A stretch of DNA of 64,000 bases, taken from positions 613,800-677,799 of the forward strand of contig VZRS01000313.1 of the NCBI GenBank assembly GCA_013398055.1. Reading direction: 5' to 3'. This DNA is from Ifrita kowaldi (Eukaryota > Chordata > Aves > Passeriformes > Cinclosomatidae). Each line of letters opens with the position of its first letter. Within the stretch, counting starts at the first letter, position 1. A program made the position numbers and the translations under genes. Below the pieces are notes generated by a model that worked only from the letters and a program-made list of their open reading frames with translations, had not been told where the DNA came from and did not search any database. Positions 34,741-47,215 of this stretch are shown in pieces.

Positions 34741-37700
34741 ATGCAGCTTTATAGCTAAACATTTATACTTACATGGAAATGTGATGATAAACTTTCTTAT
34801 TGTCCTTAATTTTTGTGAGGTGCTGTGTTCACAGACACAGTATGACAGCAACAACAGCAGCTCCTGCATGGAAGGAAGCTGCAGATCTGCAGAAGGAGGG
34901 CTCAACCAGCACTGAGCTTTGGGAGACCTGGAAGCCCTGGTACAGACTCTGACAGACTAAGTTAATGATTTGAACTCTTCTGCCAGTGCCCAGAGCCTCC
35001 AAAACCTAGGTTTTTGAAGACATCTTTCACACATTGACAAGGTTCTACCTATATGCATCCAGCTGATTCAGAACTAAGGATGAAAGATTGCTAACAGTGA
35101 GATGGTAGCCCCAGGTCACAAAGGAATGATTCAGTCTGAACACTTCATGAACTTCAACTGATTCCCTTGTTACCTCCTAGTCAGATTTGGAGTCTCATTC
35201 TGAGGACTCATGTTCAGTGAGGCCAAAGAGGATCCTGCCTCTTAGTATCAGCCTTAAGTCCTAAGCTATATATTTTCCACATTCTGAGGATAAGACTGAA
35301 TGAGATACTGGCAGGAAGCCTTTTGTGATCCACATATGTTACTGCACTCACACTTTCAACCCAGACCCATCCTCTGGCTCTCACAGAGAAATGGGTAACT
35401 GGGACTTCTGTTCTGGTCCCACAGGTCTTTCCATTTGCTCCCTGTCCTAGGAACGAGGGCCTCAGCCACAGGCCGCCCTTCGCCTCCCATCCACCCTCCA
35501 GAGATGAGGTCAGTGGATAGGTCCTCCTAGGCATGGGTGGGATTTTGAAGCATTTTGATTGACTCAGGCCAAGCTGGTGCACGCTGATGACTGTTTACAA
35601 TAGTCATGAGATATTTACAAAACACTTCCACCTAACTGTGTTTCTCCTGGTGTGCCTCTGATGAGACAGCGTAGCAAAACACATTGCTCATGTTTCCCTT
35701 TGTAGGTGTTGTAGTGTGGCATAGTGGATTCTAAGGTGTCTGAAGGCTGTTCAGCCAGAGGGCAGATGACATTTTGTGCCTGAAGAATTTCAAGCCATTT
35801 CCTCTCGATCCAGAGGAAAAGAATGCTTTGAACTAAGCAGGATGAGAAAAGTTCCTGAGCAGCCTGAGAATGCAAAGGAAAAGGGAAGATGGCTTAAACT
35901 ATCTCTGATTCAGTCCCTCTCAGCTGCATTAAGGGTACCTTGGTGACAGGTAAGTTTGTGACTATTAGTAATTATGTTGGCCACTTTCATGTGACATTGG
36001 CTGACAATAACAGAGGTGCCATGAGAAAAAATTATCTTGTGACAGACACTGATTTTAAGGATGTATATTCTCTGCAGTATTAGATAGGAACACTAGATAC
36101 CAAAGTCAGCATTACCTGATGTGCTATTGGATTAGATTTTTTTACTGTACCAGATGCTAAATCAACCGAGAGATTTTGCTTACCAAAGCAAGCTAACAAA
36201 ACAATGTTTTATAAAACACTTAGAATTGTATATCTTGCCAAAAGTTTCTGTAATGGAAGACGACCAAGTCTGACTTCCTTCTTTCATAGATTGCCAGGTG
36301 GCACCTCCCACACGTTCAGTCTGGCCACATTATTTGAAAATATTTTTGAACAGAAGAAAGATATTTTTTTATTTCTTTTAATATCTTTATTAAATATTGC
36401 CAAACAGTCCTAGTTTTCCTAACACAATACAATGAGGGTTACTTTTTAAAATGAATTATACAAAGAGATTAATTTCAGAATTTCATGAAAACCTGGCTAA
36501 GCAAGATAATTTATACTGCCCAGAAAAGACTCTGTTAATATAAGACCACATTTTTTTCCTGTATTGCATGAGCTGCTCGGGGGTAGATAAATAAAGCAAA
36601 CAAAACCCAGCCCAGCCACAGGTATCTGCCTACCCCTGGGAAGACCTACTGTATGTAGCAACCTGCAGTGGGGAAGGACACGAGGCTGACAGAGGCTGTG
36701 CAGAGTCACTGTCTTTGCCTGTGGCTGGAGTACCGTCCAGCACAGTAACCCCAAGCCTTTCCCTCCGCCCAGAGGCAGCTCAGGCATGGAGCTGTCCTCG
36801 CCCTCTGTGCTGGCTGGGCATGCACTGCATGCGCCACATCAGACATCAGTCCAACCCTGGCACTTCGGCTTTGGGGTTCCTTTGGCATAGCTGAGGCTGG
36901 GGCCTTGTGGCAGGAGGGCTGACTAGGAGGTGAGTGTATGAGGGTCCCAGGGAAGTTGCAGCTTGCCAAAGTGCACATTGCTGACTGCTGGGGTGATGCT
37001 GTCACAATGGCAACCCAAGAAATTTGTGCTGTGACAGTTATTGTGTACAATCACCAGTACACTGCTAAGTGTAAACCGTGGTTTTATTTCTTCAGGATAA
37101 ATCTTCCTCAGGACTCCTGCTTTCCAGAGTCTAGGGGAGAGCAGGGAGAGTTGATGGAACTCTGCATTTACCAAATCACAATGAAATGGTAAATTCATAA
37201 ACCTAGTGTTGTCCTTTTGGATGGGAACATCCATGGATGGAGTTATTGACTATGTAGGTGGTGAAACTGAATCAAGTAGTGGGCGATGGGATGAGACAAA
37301 AGCGCTTGCCAGGGATGACTAGACAAGGGAGTCTAACTCTACTTGTGGGCCAACTGTTTCATATATCCCACATGATTCATCCGGGTCAAATCGCTGCCCT
37401 CAAGGCAAATACAAAGCAAATACACCATGGCCTGGGAAAACTAGGTTTCAATCCCAAATACTGAGTGAAGATAAAAATCACATCAAAGTAATTTGTGCTT
37501 TCCAGTACCGGAGTCAAATGGAAAAGCAGATGCAAATCCAGCCAAGGACAGAGTACCTGTCACTTCCTACAGCTGTGCTGCAGGGATCTCCCCTGATGGC
37601 CAGGGACAGTGTTCTTCCCTCTCGGTCAGCCGTCTCTCTCCTGTTCCCTGCTTTGTTGTGGCTCCTTCCTGCAGTAGTTTCTTAACAGTTTCCCACTTCA

Positions 37701-38989
37701 GATAAATTCCTGGAAAAATGGGAGGGTCTAATACTGCATGAGCTTTCCAGCTTGGTGTGCAGCACAGAGTATGTTAATTCTGATCAATCAGGGACAGAGG
37801 AGGAAGAAGCAGCAGTGAAGGACCTGCACCCCCTCCCCCACTGGCAATGCTGGGACTATTGTAAGGTCTTGATAACACCGTTCTTAAAGGGCCACTTTTT
37901 GTCAGTCTGGTCAAAGGATCTGCATCTGGGAACATCCATACAGAGTTTTTGTCTACACCTTATAAGCAATTTCCAATATTTTCTTCCTAGAGAGATTTTT
38001 CCATGATCTGTCCTTTTGTGCCTGCCCTCAGCCATAGATTTGGACACTGTGCTATGACAATCTTTTCTGTGTCTCCTTGGCATCCCATTTGGCATCTCCT
38101 GTCAGCAACACTACCTGTTCCTCTTCTCTCACCTGCTTGTGCGTGAAGTTCTCCATTCACTTGCTGTGCTTTAGCCACAGACATGAACACAAAGAAGGAA
38201 GCTGGGATTTTCTTTCTTTAAGCTGCATTAAGGCAGCTGCTTACTGGAACTCACTGTCTTTTACTATCATTTCATGCCAGTACAAACATGGTACATGGGG
38301 TAGTCGGTTTTACCCACTCCAAAATAAGCACCTGAGATGTGGAACAAGGGGGAATGTGGCCAAAGGATTTAATCCCTGCTTGCTTGCTGCTTAGGAGGGG
38401 CAAGTGAGGTGACCTTTTACAGGTGACAATTACAAGCTAGAAGCTAGATAGCCTTTCTTAATGAACACACTGCTCTTGCTTTGCATATCCAGCCTTAGGA
38501 CAATTCCTTAGTCTGCTGATAGTCTATAGGCAAACTTAATGTTCATAAACTTTCAAGTTTTTGGTACTTGACTATTGTTTCAAGAAAGCACTTATAATAA
38601 AAGGAAGTAAAGGTTGATGTGTATGGAATATTCATCATGGTTTCTCATTCTTCCCTTCTTTCTTCCTCTTTCCTACCATTGTTTATTGTGATCCTTTTCT
38701 ATGCTAAGCCTAAGTTATGGAAGATCTTTTCATTTCTTAATATGCTGTGCATGCTTCATGTGGTATATAAATATATGGACAAGACTTACAGTAGTGGGTG
38801 CTGTCCCAGTGTGATGGAAAAGAGTAATTTGATGTGGAAGAACACAGGTTCAGAGGACTGGAGCCAGTAAGCCTGTCTTCCCAGGGATTACAGCACTTCC
38901 GATAGAGCTATCCAGAGCTCTGCGATGTTCAACAAGTGTGCTATCCCTTCAGCAAATGAGAGCACAGCAGAGTTGGGGAGAGTTGGTAG
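34741..38989. other. Unique intergenic DNA between two CR1 copies
   Basis: No recognisable gene is present. A GC-richer patch at about 36600-36960 gives overlapping minus-strand frames without domain similarity. The frames at 35214-35582 and 38077-38394 are likewise unrecognised. No repeat family could be assigned. Confidence 0.6.
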
Positions 38990-39510
38990 AGTCCCCTGTA
39001 CTCAGCACTGTGGGGCTGCACCTTGAATCCCGTGTTCAGTTTTGGCCCCTGGAGCGTGTCCAGAGAAGGGCAGTGAAGTTGCTCAAGGCCTGGAGCACAA
39101 GCCCTATGAGAAGCAGAAGATGGATCTGGGGCTCTTTAGCCTGGAGAAAAGAAGGCTTAGGGAAGATCCTATTGCTCCCTAAAACTGCCTGAAAGGAGGG
39201 TGTAGCCAGGTGGGGGTTGGCCTCTTCTGCCAGGTAACAAGACACAGGACAAGAGGAAATGGCCTCGAGTTGCACCAGGGGAGGTTTAGATTCAAAATTA
39301 GGAAATATTTTTTCATGGAAAGAGTGGTCAGGCATTGGAACAGGCTGCCCAGTCAAGTGGTTGAGACACCATCCATGGAGGTGTTTAAAAGATGTGTGGG
39401 AGGGGCACTTATGGAAATGGTTTAGCGGTGAACTTGGCAGTGCTGGGTTAATGGTTGGACTCAATGATCTTAGAGGCCTTTTCTAACCTTAGTGATTCTC
39501 TGAGTTTCTT
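38990..39510 (+). mobile_element. CR1 LINE, 5'-truncated 3' end with internal deletion and frameshift
   Basis: Recognisable CR1 sequence starts near GTACTCAGCACTGTGGGGCT and ends with GGTTGGACTCAATGATCTTA, TTTTCTAACC and a degenerate GATTCTCTGA tail. It belongs to the same tail type as the minus-strand copy at 34365-34740 (GGCAGTGCTGGGTTAATGG). The decayed ORF shows VQRRAVKLL, then in another frame RFRFKIRKYFF and RHWNRLPSQVVETPSMEVFK, with stops between about 39110 and 39195. Near 39051 GGCCCCT joins directly to GGAGCGTGTCC, where the usual element has roughly 25 additional bases. It is a dead copy. The true left end may be a little upstream, because 38938-38990 is too diverged to call. Confidence 0.92.
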
Positions 39511-42500
39511 TCTCCAGTTAATATTTATCTTGCAGAGACAGTGGAAGATCTGCTTATCCTACTGATTATAGAACTACAGCTCCAGGATGGTATTCTTCAC
39601 TGCCCTGAGCTAAATTTGGCTGGGTTCAGTGGAGTTATTCTTCTTTTCACAGTGCCAAAGTAGTACCACTCTGTCTCTCTTCTTCTCATCAGTTCAGTAC
39701 CCTCTGGATTATTGTGGACTCATGCTTCCCATCAAAGTCTAGCAAGAGCCCAGAGTTGTTTTTTTTTTAAGCGTGTCCCATCAACTTAGTGGAGATTCCC
39801 AAACCTTTCATACAGCTAATTTGGAAGAGCCAGACTCAAAAGGCTTCTGTGCTGTTATAAACCAATATTTTTAGAGACTGTTGTAACTTAATGTACCCAT
39901 TTGGCTGCCTGTCACTGTTTTCCATGTTGAGACCATCTTGAGAACCACAAACCTACTTCAGTGCTAGAGAGAAGCTGGTGGATGGGAATAAAAGGAGTTT
40001 TGTTTTCTTTCTCTTTTTTCAGGTGTGTTAGCTAACAGGTTTTAGGCTCCTGTTATTGACAGGACAAATTATACTTTAATATGGTTTAGTTGGCTCACTC
40101 CTAGGACTCATGTATACTTCATAAGACATATTAAAACATTACTTGCTAAGCCTGTACCAGAATATATAATATAGTAGTTAAAATGAGTTAGCTAACACAT
40201 TTTTGAGAAAAATGCCACTTCTACTCAAGCCAAGACATTCTGTTAATGAGTTGAATATTCCTTCTAGCTCTTTCTGCAGGAAAGGGAAAACAGTTTTTAC
40301 ATTGTCCAGACCTCTGGCATGGGCTCATACAATAGGAGAGGCAAGAAGGCTGGCCCATGGGAATGTGCGAGGAGGTGGAGCGCACCCCCGCCCTGCAGGG
40401 CTGTGTGCTGGGCCATGGCTGAGTGCTCGACAGCAGCTGAGCCTCACAGGAGGATGGAAACAGAGCCAGGTGCCTTGGGCTGGAGCCCTGACACACATGG
40501 GACCATGCTGGCTGCAAGGCAACCACCTCTCCCACTGATCAGGCCGACCCTTTTACTGGAACGCCGAGAGAAGCTGAGGCACGGCACCGTAAAAGCACCT
40601 CAAGAGGAGAGCGATAGCCAGGGAATATAAGAATGGTGGGTCCTCCAAAAAATAAGTGAAACATGAGAGGCCTGGTTGTCAAACCTGATGACAGTGCCTG
40701 ATCTGATGTACGCTGAAATTACTAGAAAGATGCCGTGACCTGCCTTGGCGAAAGTGGCAGTGATTGTAAGGAACCCAGTTTGGATGCCTTCTGTCAGACT
40801 TGTTCCCCCAACACCCCCCACCCATGAAAGCTTGATTTCTGGAAACCCTGAATTATGAAACCAGACCTCGTTATCTTCTGCCATTTCTGCTGCTCACCAA
40901 TATCTTGAGACGCCCCCCCAACGCCGTAAGTCTGAGGGACCTCTGGATTGCTTGAGCTCCCCTCAAGAAAATGTGTTCATTTGCAGGTTTTTATATTTGG
41001 TGAAATGGCCTTTGGTATTTTCATCACTTTGTACTATTTTACTTCGGGGTTGGTCTGTTGTTTTTTTGGCTATATTTACAAATTCCAGCAAGCTATCCTT
41101 AAGAGAAAGGTGCTTTTTACAAGTCTCCCATTCAGCATTCATGGCACAAATCATGGAAATTCCTTCAGGCTATGCTGGTGCCAGACTCTGTGCCTCCCAC
41201 TTTTATGTACCCTTAATAAAATGGATCTATTTTCTTATAACCAAACTATCTTGGTTTCAGTCATATCAGGGATGAAATACAATTGCATTAGTAATCCCAT
41301 ATGTGCAGCGCTTGATCTGTTTCTCTCCATTTCTTTAGGATCTTTTCCTGCCTTGATGAGGAACTTTTTTCTCTTCAGCTGCTCTTTTCTCCCTTTTTAG
41401 ACTTTTTCCTGCTGCTTCTCCCTCCTTCTTTTCCCCTCCCCCGTTTACACTTAACCTTCTGTTTCTCCTAGTGTCCTGGCAGGAAGGATATAATGCAATC
41501 GCTGCTATACAGTGACAAAAGTAAATATGTAGCTCTGAGTAAGTGCAACAGGGTCGAACAGCCCTTTTGCAATATGATACCGCATAATCTGCTTCCCTTC
41601 CAGAGATAGTTGCTTGAATGCTAAAGAGTTGTAGCTCCACTGCTTTCACAACTCAATAGTTTTTAACTGTACTTTTCTTTTGGTTTGCATAAAGAAATTA
41701 TTTTACTGGGGCTGGTTCTGCAGCTGTCTTCCAGACCAAATCCGAAGTGGGAATGAAAGGCATGGGTTTGTGTTTCAGATGATTTGCTCATCTTTTGAAT
41801 ATCCGTACGTTTTTGTGCACGTAGGAGGAAAAAGGAAAGCTGGATAATTTATGTGTGGTAAAGCCACACGCACACACAGAGACACAGGAAGGCTTCTAAT
41901 GCTAAATCCTTATGACTAAGCACCCAACACAGTAAGCATTCTCTTTAAACAACTGCTGGTGGCATGTGGGCTTTTTAACTTTCCCAAAGAGAATAATAAA
42001 GGGTAAAAATTTTCGAAAGAGCCTACATGACTTGGGGCTCCTACATTCCACTGAAAATCAATGGGACTTCTGCATCTCAAATTCCCTGTCACTTGTGAAA
42101 AATTAGCAATACTGAGTGGTGCCACTGAAATGTATTTTATGTGTGTCCTACAAAGGAGTGCCTTTAATGTGCAACCAGAAGTTTAAATGGTGGGTGAGCT
42201 ATTTTACATAACCAGTTAAATAGGGCTAGTTTAATTAACTGCTTTACAGAAACAGATGCTTCTTAATACCAGTGAATTTCATGTGTTAAAGGTACATGAT
42301 GACTGGTTGACATTCACCTGGGCCAGGAGACAGGATGTGGTTCTGGGTACATTTTCTTTGGCTGTAAACTGCCTTCCAAGATCATCTCCTGTACGCTGGC
42401 GCATCCCCCGTGCCACAGTTCACTGTCATCCTGAATTGTGCTGATACAACTGTCTGGGAGGCTGCACTGTAAACTCATCATTAAAAATTAGCCTCTAAAA

Positions 42501-45500
42501 CCCTCATGTTCTCTCATTTCCTTGACCATTTTATAGCACGGTCTCACAGTTTCATTGGCACATATCAAGAAGAGATAAACAGCAACTCAAGAGCAGGAGC
42601 TTATGGGAAGACTAGGACTGGCAACATCTTTACTCTCCTTCACAGTCAAATAAAATGTAAGCCGTGGAACCACGCGCTGAAGTCACAACTGCATCATTAC
42701 TGTTCCAGCAGCAGTACTAAAGAGGCCCTCCTCCCAGGTTTTAATTACTGTCTCTTTGCTGCTCTTTCAGTTTGACAGGGTGCATGGTCACATAGATCAA
42801 CCAGCTAATCCAGGTTTCAAATGTGTACATAAAGAAATTATATATTATGTGTATAAATAAACAAAATGAAACCAAGAAAATTTGATTAATGAAATACAAG
42901 TAAATGATAGCAAGTAAAATACAAACAAGTATACAGATTTTACCTACCTCCACTAGGGTTTTTTTCCCCTGGGATGTAGCAAATGATGAGGAAGGGGAAA
43001 CAGTAGTGGCTAAGCCAGCATTACTAGTAAAACATAAGCCTTCATAAAAGTCACTGATGACAATTCATATTGATTTTAATGGTACAGGTTGAATTCCTGC
43101 ATTTTGCAACCTTTGCAATGTATTGCTGGGAACAGTGGCAGAAGAAAGAGCTGTGGGGTAGGGGAGCTAGAATAACTGAAGGGGAGGGAAGCAGAACCCT
43201 GAGATTTCTTAAGAGATTGCTTTGGGTTTTGTCTTTAAAGGGAATATGCTTTCTGAAATACAAGCATCTAAACTACTTCTACTATTCAGGAAGCATCTGA
43301 ATTTACATGACAAGGAGTGAGGTAATGTCTTAAAGCAAAATAAATGTAAAGCAGCTTAGAGTTTCAGCAATTTCTTTATCTGAAGATGACACTACACACT
43401 GAAGTGTATCAAGTGCTGAGGAAGACAAACTTTTAGTCCATGTTGATTTGCACAGATTTAACAGCTGCAGCTGTGTACCACATCTACAGAGGGTCACACA
43501 TACCAGAGAATAAAGCAAAAAATTATAAAACCACCAGGAAACAGAATAGACCCAAATTCTGCGCTAATGAAAGTGACATCGCATTAACTCTCACCTAGTA
43601 AGCTAAAGATGAAACCTTATAGCCAAGAACCGAATTTATGGGCTAAGAGTGTCTCCTCAAAGCTCATATTTCTGTGACACAGCTTTTGTGAAACACAAGA
43701 CCTGTAGTGTGTAAGTAGGATTAGACCCAGAGCCTTATTTCAGCAGATTTGTGGTTCTAAGTAATATGTAGTTGTTTCAAAGTTCAGGCCCATAAGAAGT
43801 ACTACAAAGATGTAATCAGATGCAGATGCTAAAATTTTCAAAGTTAAATACTTTGTTACCAACTCTGGGAGGATCCTTAAGAATTACAAACAAGTACGCT
43901 ACAATAATAAAAGCCACAGTTCTTGAATTCGCATGGCACCATGAAGCTCTCATCTGGCAGTAAAGGCATTTGCTACCCCTCCTGGTTGTGAAGAAAAGTA
44001 TCTTAAAAATGGAACTTTAAAGACAGCAGCATCAGCAAACAAAAACAAATCATGGAAAACAGAACAAGCTCTTGTTCAAGTTGGTTTTAATCTCAAAATT
44101 CTTAAGCCAATTTCTGTATTTTGATGAGTCATGGATTTTGGACAGATGGAGATGGCAATGCCTGGTCTGGCACCAGAACCTCATTAAAATAAAAAAAAAA
44201 AAACACTACCAAGGTTTGATCTGAGAATCTTCTAGATATCCACAAATCTGTAGACAATGGCCTTTCTCTTCGGTACATTCTTTGATTAGATGCTTAAATA
44301 TACATTTCCAGAACAAATATAAGGCAACTAAACTGAAAATATTGACTGTAGTTAGCATAACACAATAGGATGGGAAAGAATGGAAATTTTATACCGTTTT
44401 TTATTACATATATGTTTTATTAATCTGATAGCTATTTGATTTATTTTAGATATATCCTCTTTCAAATACAGCCACAGAAGCCACAAGGTGTGTTATGTAG
44501 TGAAACAGAGGTTGGAAAGAGACAGCTGAATACAAAAATTATCTGGTGTGATAAAATAACTATTGGAATAGGAATTATGTGATATGGCAGGTTCTCTGAG
44601 GCTGGGACTTTTTCTGTGTCACAAACCTAGCATGTTGTAGCTGCTACCCAGGAACAAATGAGGGAAAAGCAGAAACAACCAAGTAGGGAGGAAAGATACT
44701 TCAGGCTTGCAAAGACTGCCACTCTACAAAACAAAGCAACAGTGGTTAGTGCAGTACTGGAGGAGTGGATCAGAGCCAGGGCTGGGGCCAGCCCCAGGGA
44801 GCAAAAGCAGCGCTTGTAGTAATGGCACGGGAGATCTGGGAACGGGGATGTGTTCCAGCAGCAGCAGGTGAAGAGCCTCCTAAGTGCAGAGGAAACTTAG
44901 ACAAAGTGAAAAATGGATGAGTGAAGATGGTGTTGCCACTTACAACAACAGGGACTTTCAATGGTATAAAAGTAGTGTAAAGTGTACAGAGAAAAATATA
45001 TATCAAAGGGCTCTTATCTTTGTTTCTGGAACAACCACAGCTGTCTGGGTGTCGTGTTCCTAAAGTCTTCAAGTTTAGAAAAAATACATTGGAAAACAGA
45101 GAAAAAAGAACTTTATCATGGATGAGAAGTGACTTTCATTTATTATTTTTATTTAATTTTTAAGTGTTTGCTTCCACTGCAGTGATTGGAGTTGTGGGTT
45201 TATGACCTGAATTATTTTAGCAAAGAAATGACCAGCAAGTAGATTCATACTATAGTCACATCCTGTTCTGAAACATTGGAATCCTCAGCAGTAATCCCAT
45301 GCTTTTTAAAGAAACAAGTAATTTTATAGGTAAGGTGCCTTTTCAGAGGCGGAACAATGTGTGTGCACGTGGGTGTTTAAAGTTGCTCATCATCTAATCT
45401 CAAGGCAGTGTTTTGCAAATGTACCACACCTCAGTCATTGGATATGCAAACTTAAAAAGGGCCACCTTCTTTTTTCACCATATGCTCAAGCAATGAGTAA

Positions 45501-46990
45501 GAGAAACACATATAAACAAGGTGGAAGAAATGTCACTTAGAAATATCACCTGCCAGCACACTACAGAAGGAAAGAGAAGCGGAAAGGAAGATAAGAAGTG
45601 AGAGACAGCATAAGCAAATAAAAAGCCTTACTTGCAGAATAAAGAGATGAAGAAAGGTACTAAATAGATCTATGTACTACAAGGCAAGTTAATGCTACTC
45701 CTGAGGAGCTTTATTTACATGGTTGGCCTTTACATGCCAGCTAATCCTTCTAGACACTGACCTTGTCAGCAGTGTTTGTGTACTCTGAATAAGAATACGA
45801 ACTGTTCTTTTAAATAATATCTCCAGCATGGCTAGATGAGAGTTTTGCATGAGCATTACACACGTAGATGGCCCAGGGCACGTTTGCCTTCCCACCGTGG
45901 GGGTACCAGCCCCCTGTTTTCATGCTGCAGAACAAACAAGCCCCCTCTTCTTTGGCACTGCAGTGCAGCTTTTGGCTCTCGGGTCATTGTGCCAGAGAGT
46001 ATAGGTACCAAAACAGGCAGTACAGCAAAGAGCTTCTATCTCAGGCAGCTGGAATGAAATTATACCTGAGAGTGTGCTGCAGACATGTTTTCACAAAGCA
46101 TACTACAACTCAAATATTTCTGTGTGTTGGAGACAGCCAGGACAACTGCAGCACAAGCTCAGGTCTGAATTCCCATGTGATGCAAGCCAAAGGCCACGTA
46201 ACACCCTTTTCCCCCAGCCTGATTAGGGGTAAAGCTTTGAGTTTGGCAAATCAATGTCAAAGCCCAAGCACTGTAAAAACAAAAGAGCAAAGCAAACCAA
46301 AACAAACGCCCAACAAACCAGAAGAGCTATTTATTACCAATTAAATGCTTTTCGGAGTAATTCTGGAGCAGAGATCCAGGCAGAAGAACGAAGGACCTTG
46401 ATGTTTGGAAAATTAAAGATGCTCTAGTGGCTAAGGAGGCACTGCACAAAATGCCTAATATGGACATTAATAAATGTTGGTCAAAAATGCCAATAAACTG
46501 ACTTTCAGGGCTCTTAAAAATTTTCTCTCACAGAACAATGTCAACCAACAAGGCATCGTTTTAATAAAAGGCAGTAAGCCACAGAACATGCAATGTTTTA
46601 GCTATGAAGCTACTTCAACTGTTCATGGAATAATACACAAAAATCCACATTGTGTGATTGCCTATCCACAGACAGTCAGTGCTGCTGCTTGACCACAGTT
46701 TAATTTTATGTTTAAAACAGCTGAGACCAGTACAGGTTTGGCATATCCCAGGCAAAAGTGCAAAAACACAGTTATGATCTGCAACTTGTTTTCCCCAAAT
46801 ATCAAAATGTGCAGGGGGTAGCTTTAGATCAATTATTGCTTTTCCAGCAAATTATTTCCTCTGTAATAACAACCAGAAGTGGAAAGACTAATTTTAGCTG
46901 GAAAGTTCACAGAATCTTACAGAGTCACAGCCATAGTCACAGCTAATTTGAGGCAGAGAAAGTTAAAACACTGTCAAAATATAAATGCTT
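39511..46990. other. Unique intergenic DNA without a supported gene
   Basis: It includes the inverted-repeat-bounded segment at 40024-40199, a GC-richer patch at about 40330-40600, a pyrimidine-rich tract at about 41395-41450 and an A run near 44190-44203. The longest frames (for example 40948-41400 and 45868-46344) have no domain pattern, and antisense or overlapping frames compete with them. I regard them as chance. Confidence 0.6.
40024..40199. repeat. 176-bp segment bounded by perfect 13-bp inverted repeats (MITE-like)
   Basis: TGTGTTAGCTAAC (40024-40036) and its exact reverse complement GTTAGCTAACACA (40187-40199) bound an AT-rich interior. After three mismatches the arms match again over TTTTA. 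The core GTTAGCTAAC is itself palindromic, so it also forms a direct repeat. I find no convincing target-site duplication, and no named transposon family came to mind. It may be a small non-autonomous DNA element or chance. Confidence 0.35.
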
Positions 46991-47215
46991 CCTTCAGCTG
47001 ATTCATTAGTTTGCATATCATAACAAGGACTTTGTGTTCTTGGGTAAGGTTAGTGCCTCGAGGACATCCTGCAGATGTGTGCATTCCCAGTCTGAGTTTC
47101 TTTAATTTGTTATGCAAACATCAATTCTTTTTAAATACTGCAAAAAGGAGCACTTTTTATTGCAGTTAAAATCACCAGCATTAAAAATAGCTGTTCCTGT
47201 GATGCTGCTTTTTAA
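46990..47215. promoter_or_regulatory. Candidate conserved non-coding element with POU and SOX-like sites
   Basis: The block contains ATTCATTAG and TTTGCATA (47010-47017), a head-to-head SOX-like pair ACAAGG-A-CTTTGT (47023-47035), and ATGCAAAC (47112-47119). A long complex AT-rich stretch without repeats follows. Paired POU and SOX cores are typical of developmental enhancers. Conservation and activity are untested. Confidence 0.35.

Noticed and set aside
39036..39464. 142-codon minus-strand frame
   Set aside because: It is antisense to the plus-strand CR1 copy and has no independent support.
40203..40630. Overlapping frames of 65-111 codons on both strands
   Set aside because: A GC-richer patch with frames open on both strands at once, no domain similarity and no splice context.
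40948..41400. 150-codon F/C/L-rich frame resembling a membrane protein
   Set aside because: Hydrophobicity comes from T-rich DNA, two further frames overlap it, and no known family pattern is visible.
44185..44205. A run suggesting the tail of a processed pseudogene
   Set aside because: No coding-like sequence lies upstream and no flanking duplication is seen.
45868..46344. 158-codon plus-strand frame, the longest in the window
   Set aside because: No recognisable domain, an overlapping competing frame and K/P/N-rich low-complexity ending. It is consistent with a chance frame in 64 kb.
46905..46945. CACAGAATCTTACAGAGTCACAG resembling CR1 end repeats
   Set aside because: No adjoining GTTGGA/TCCAAC segment; likely a chance or small local repeat.
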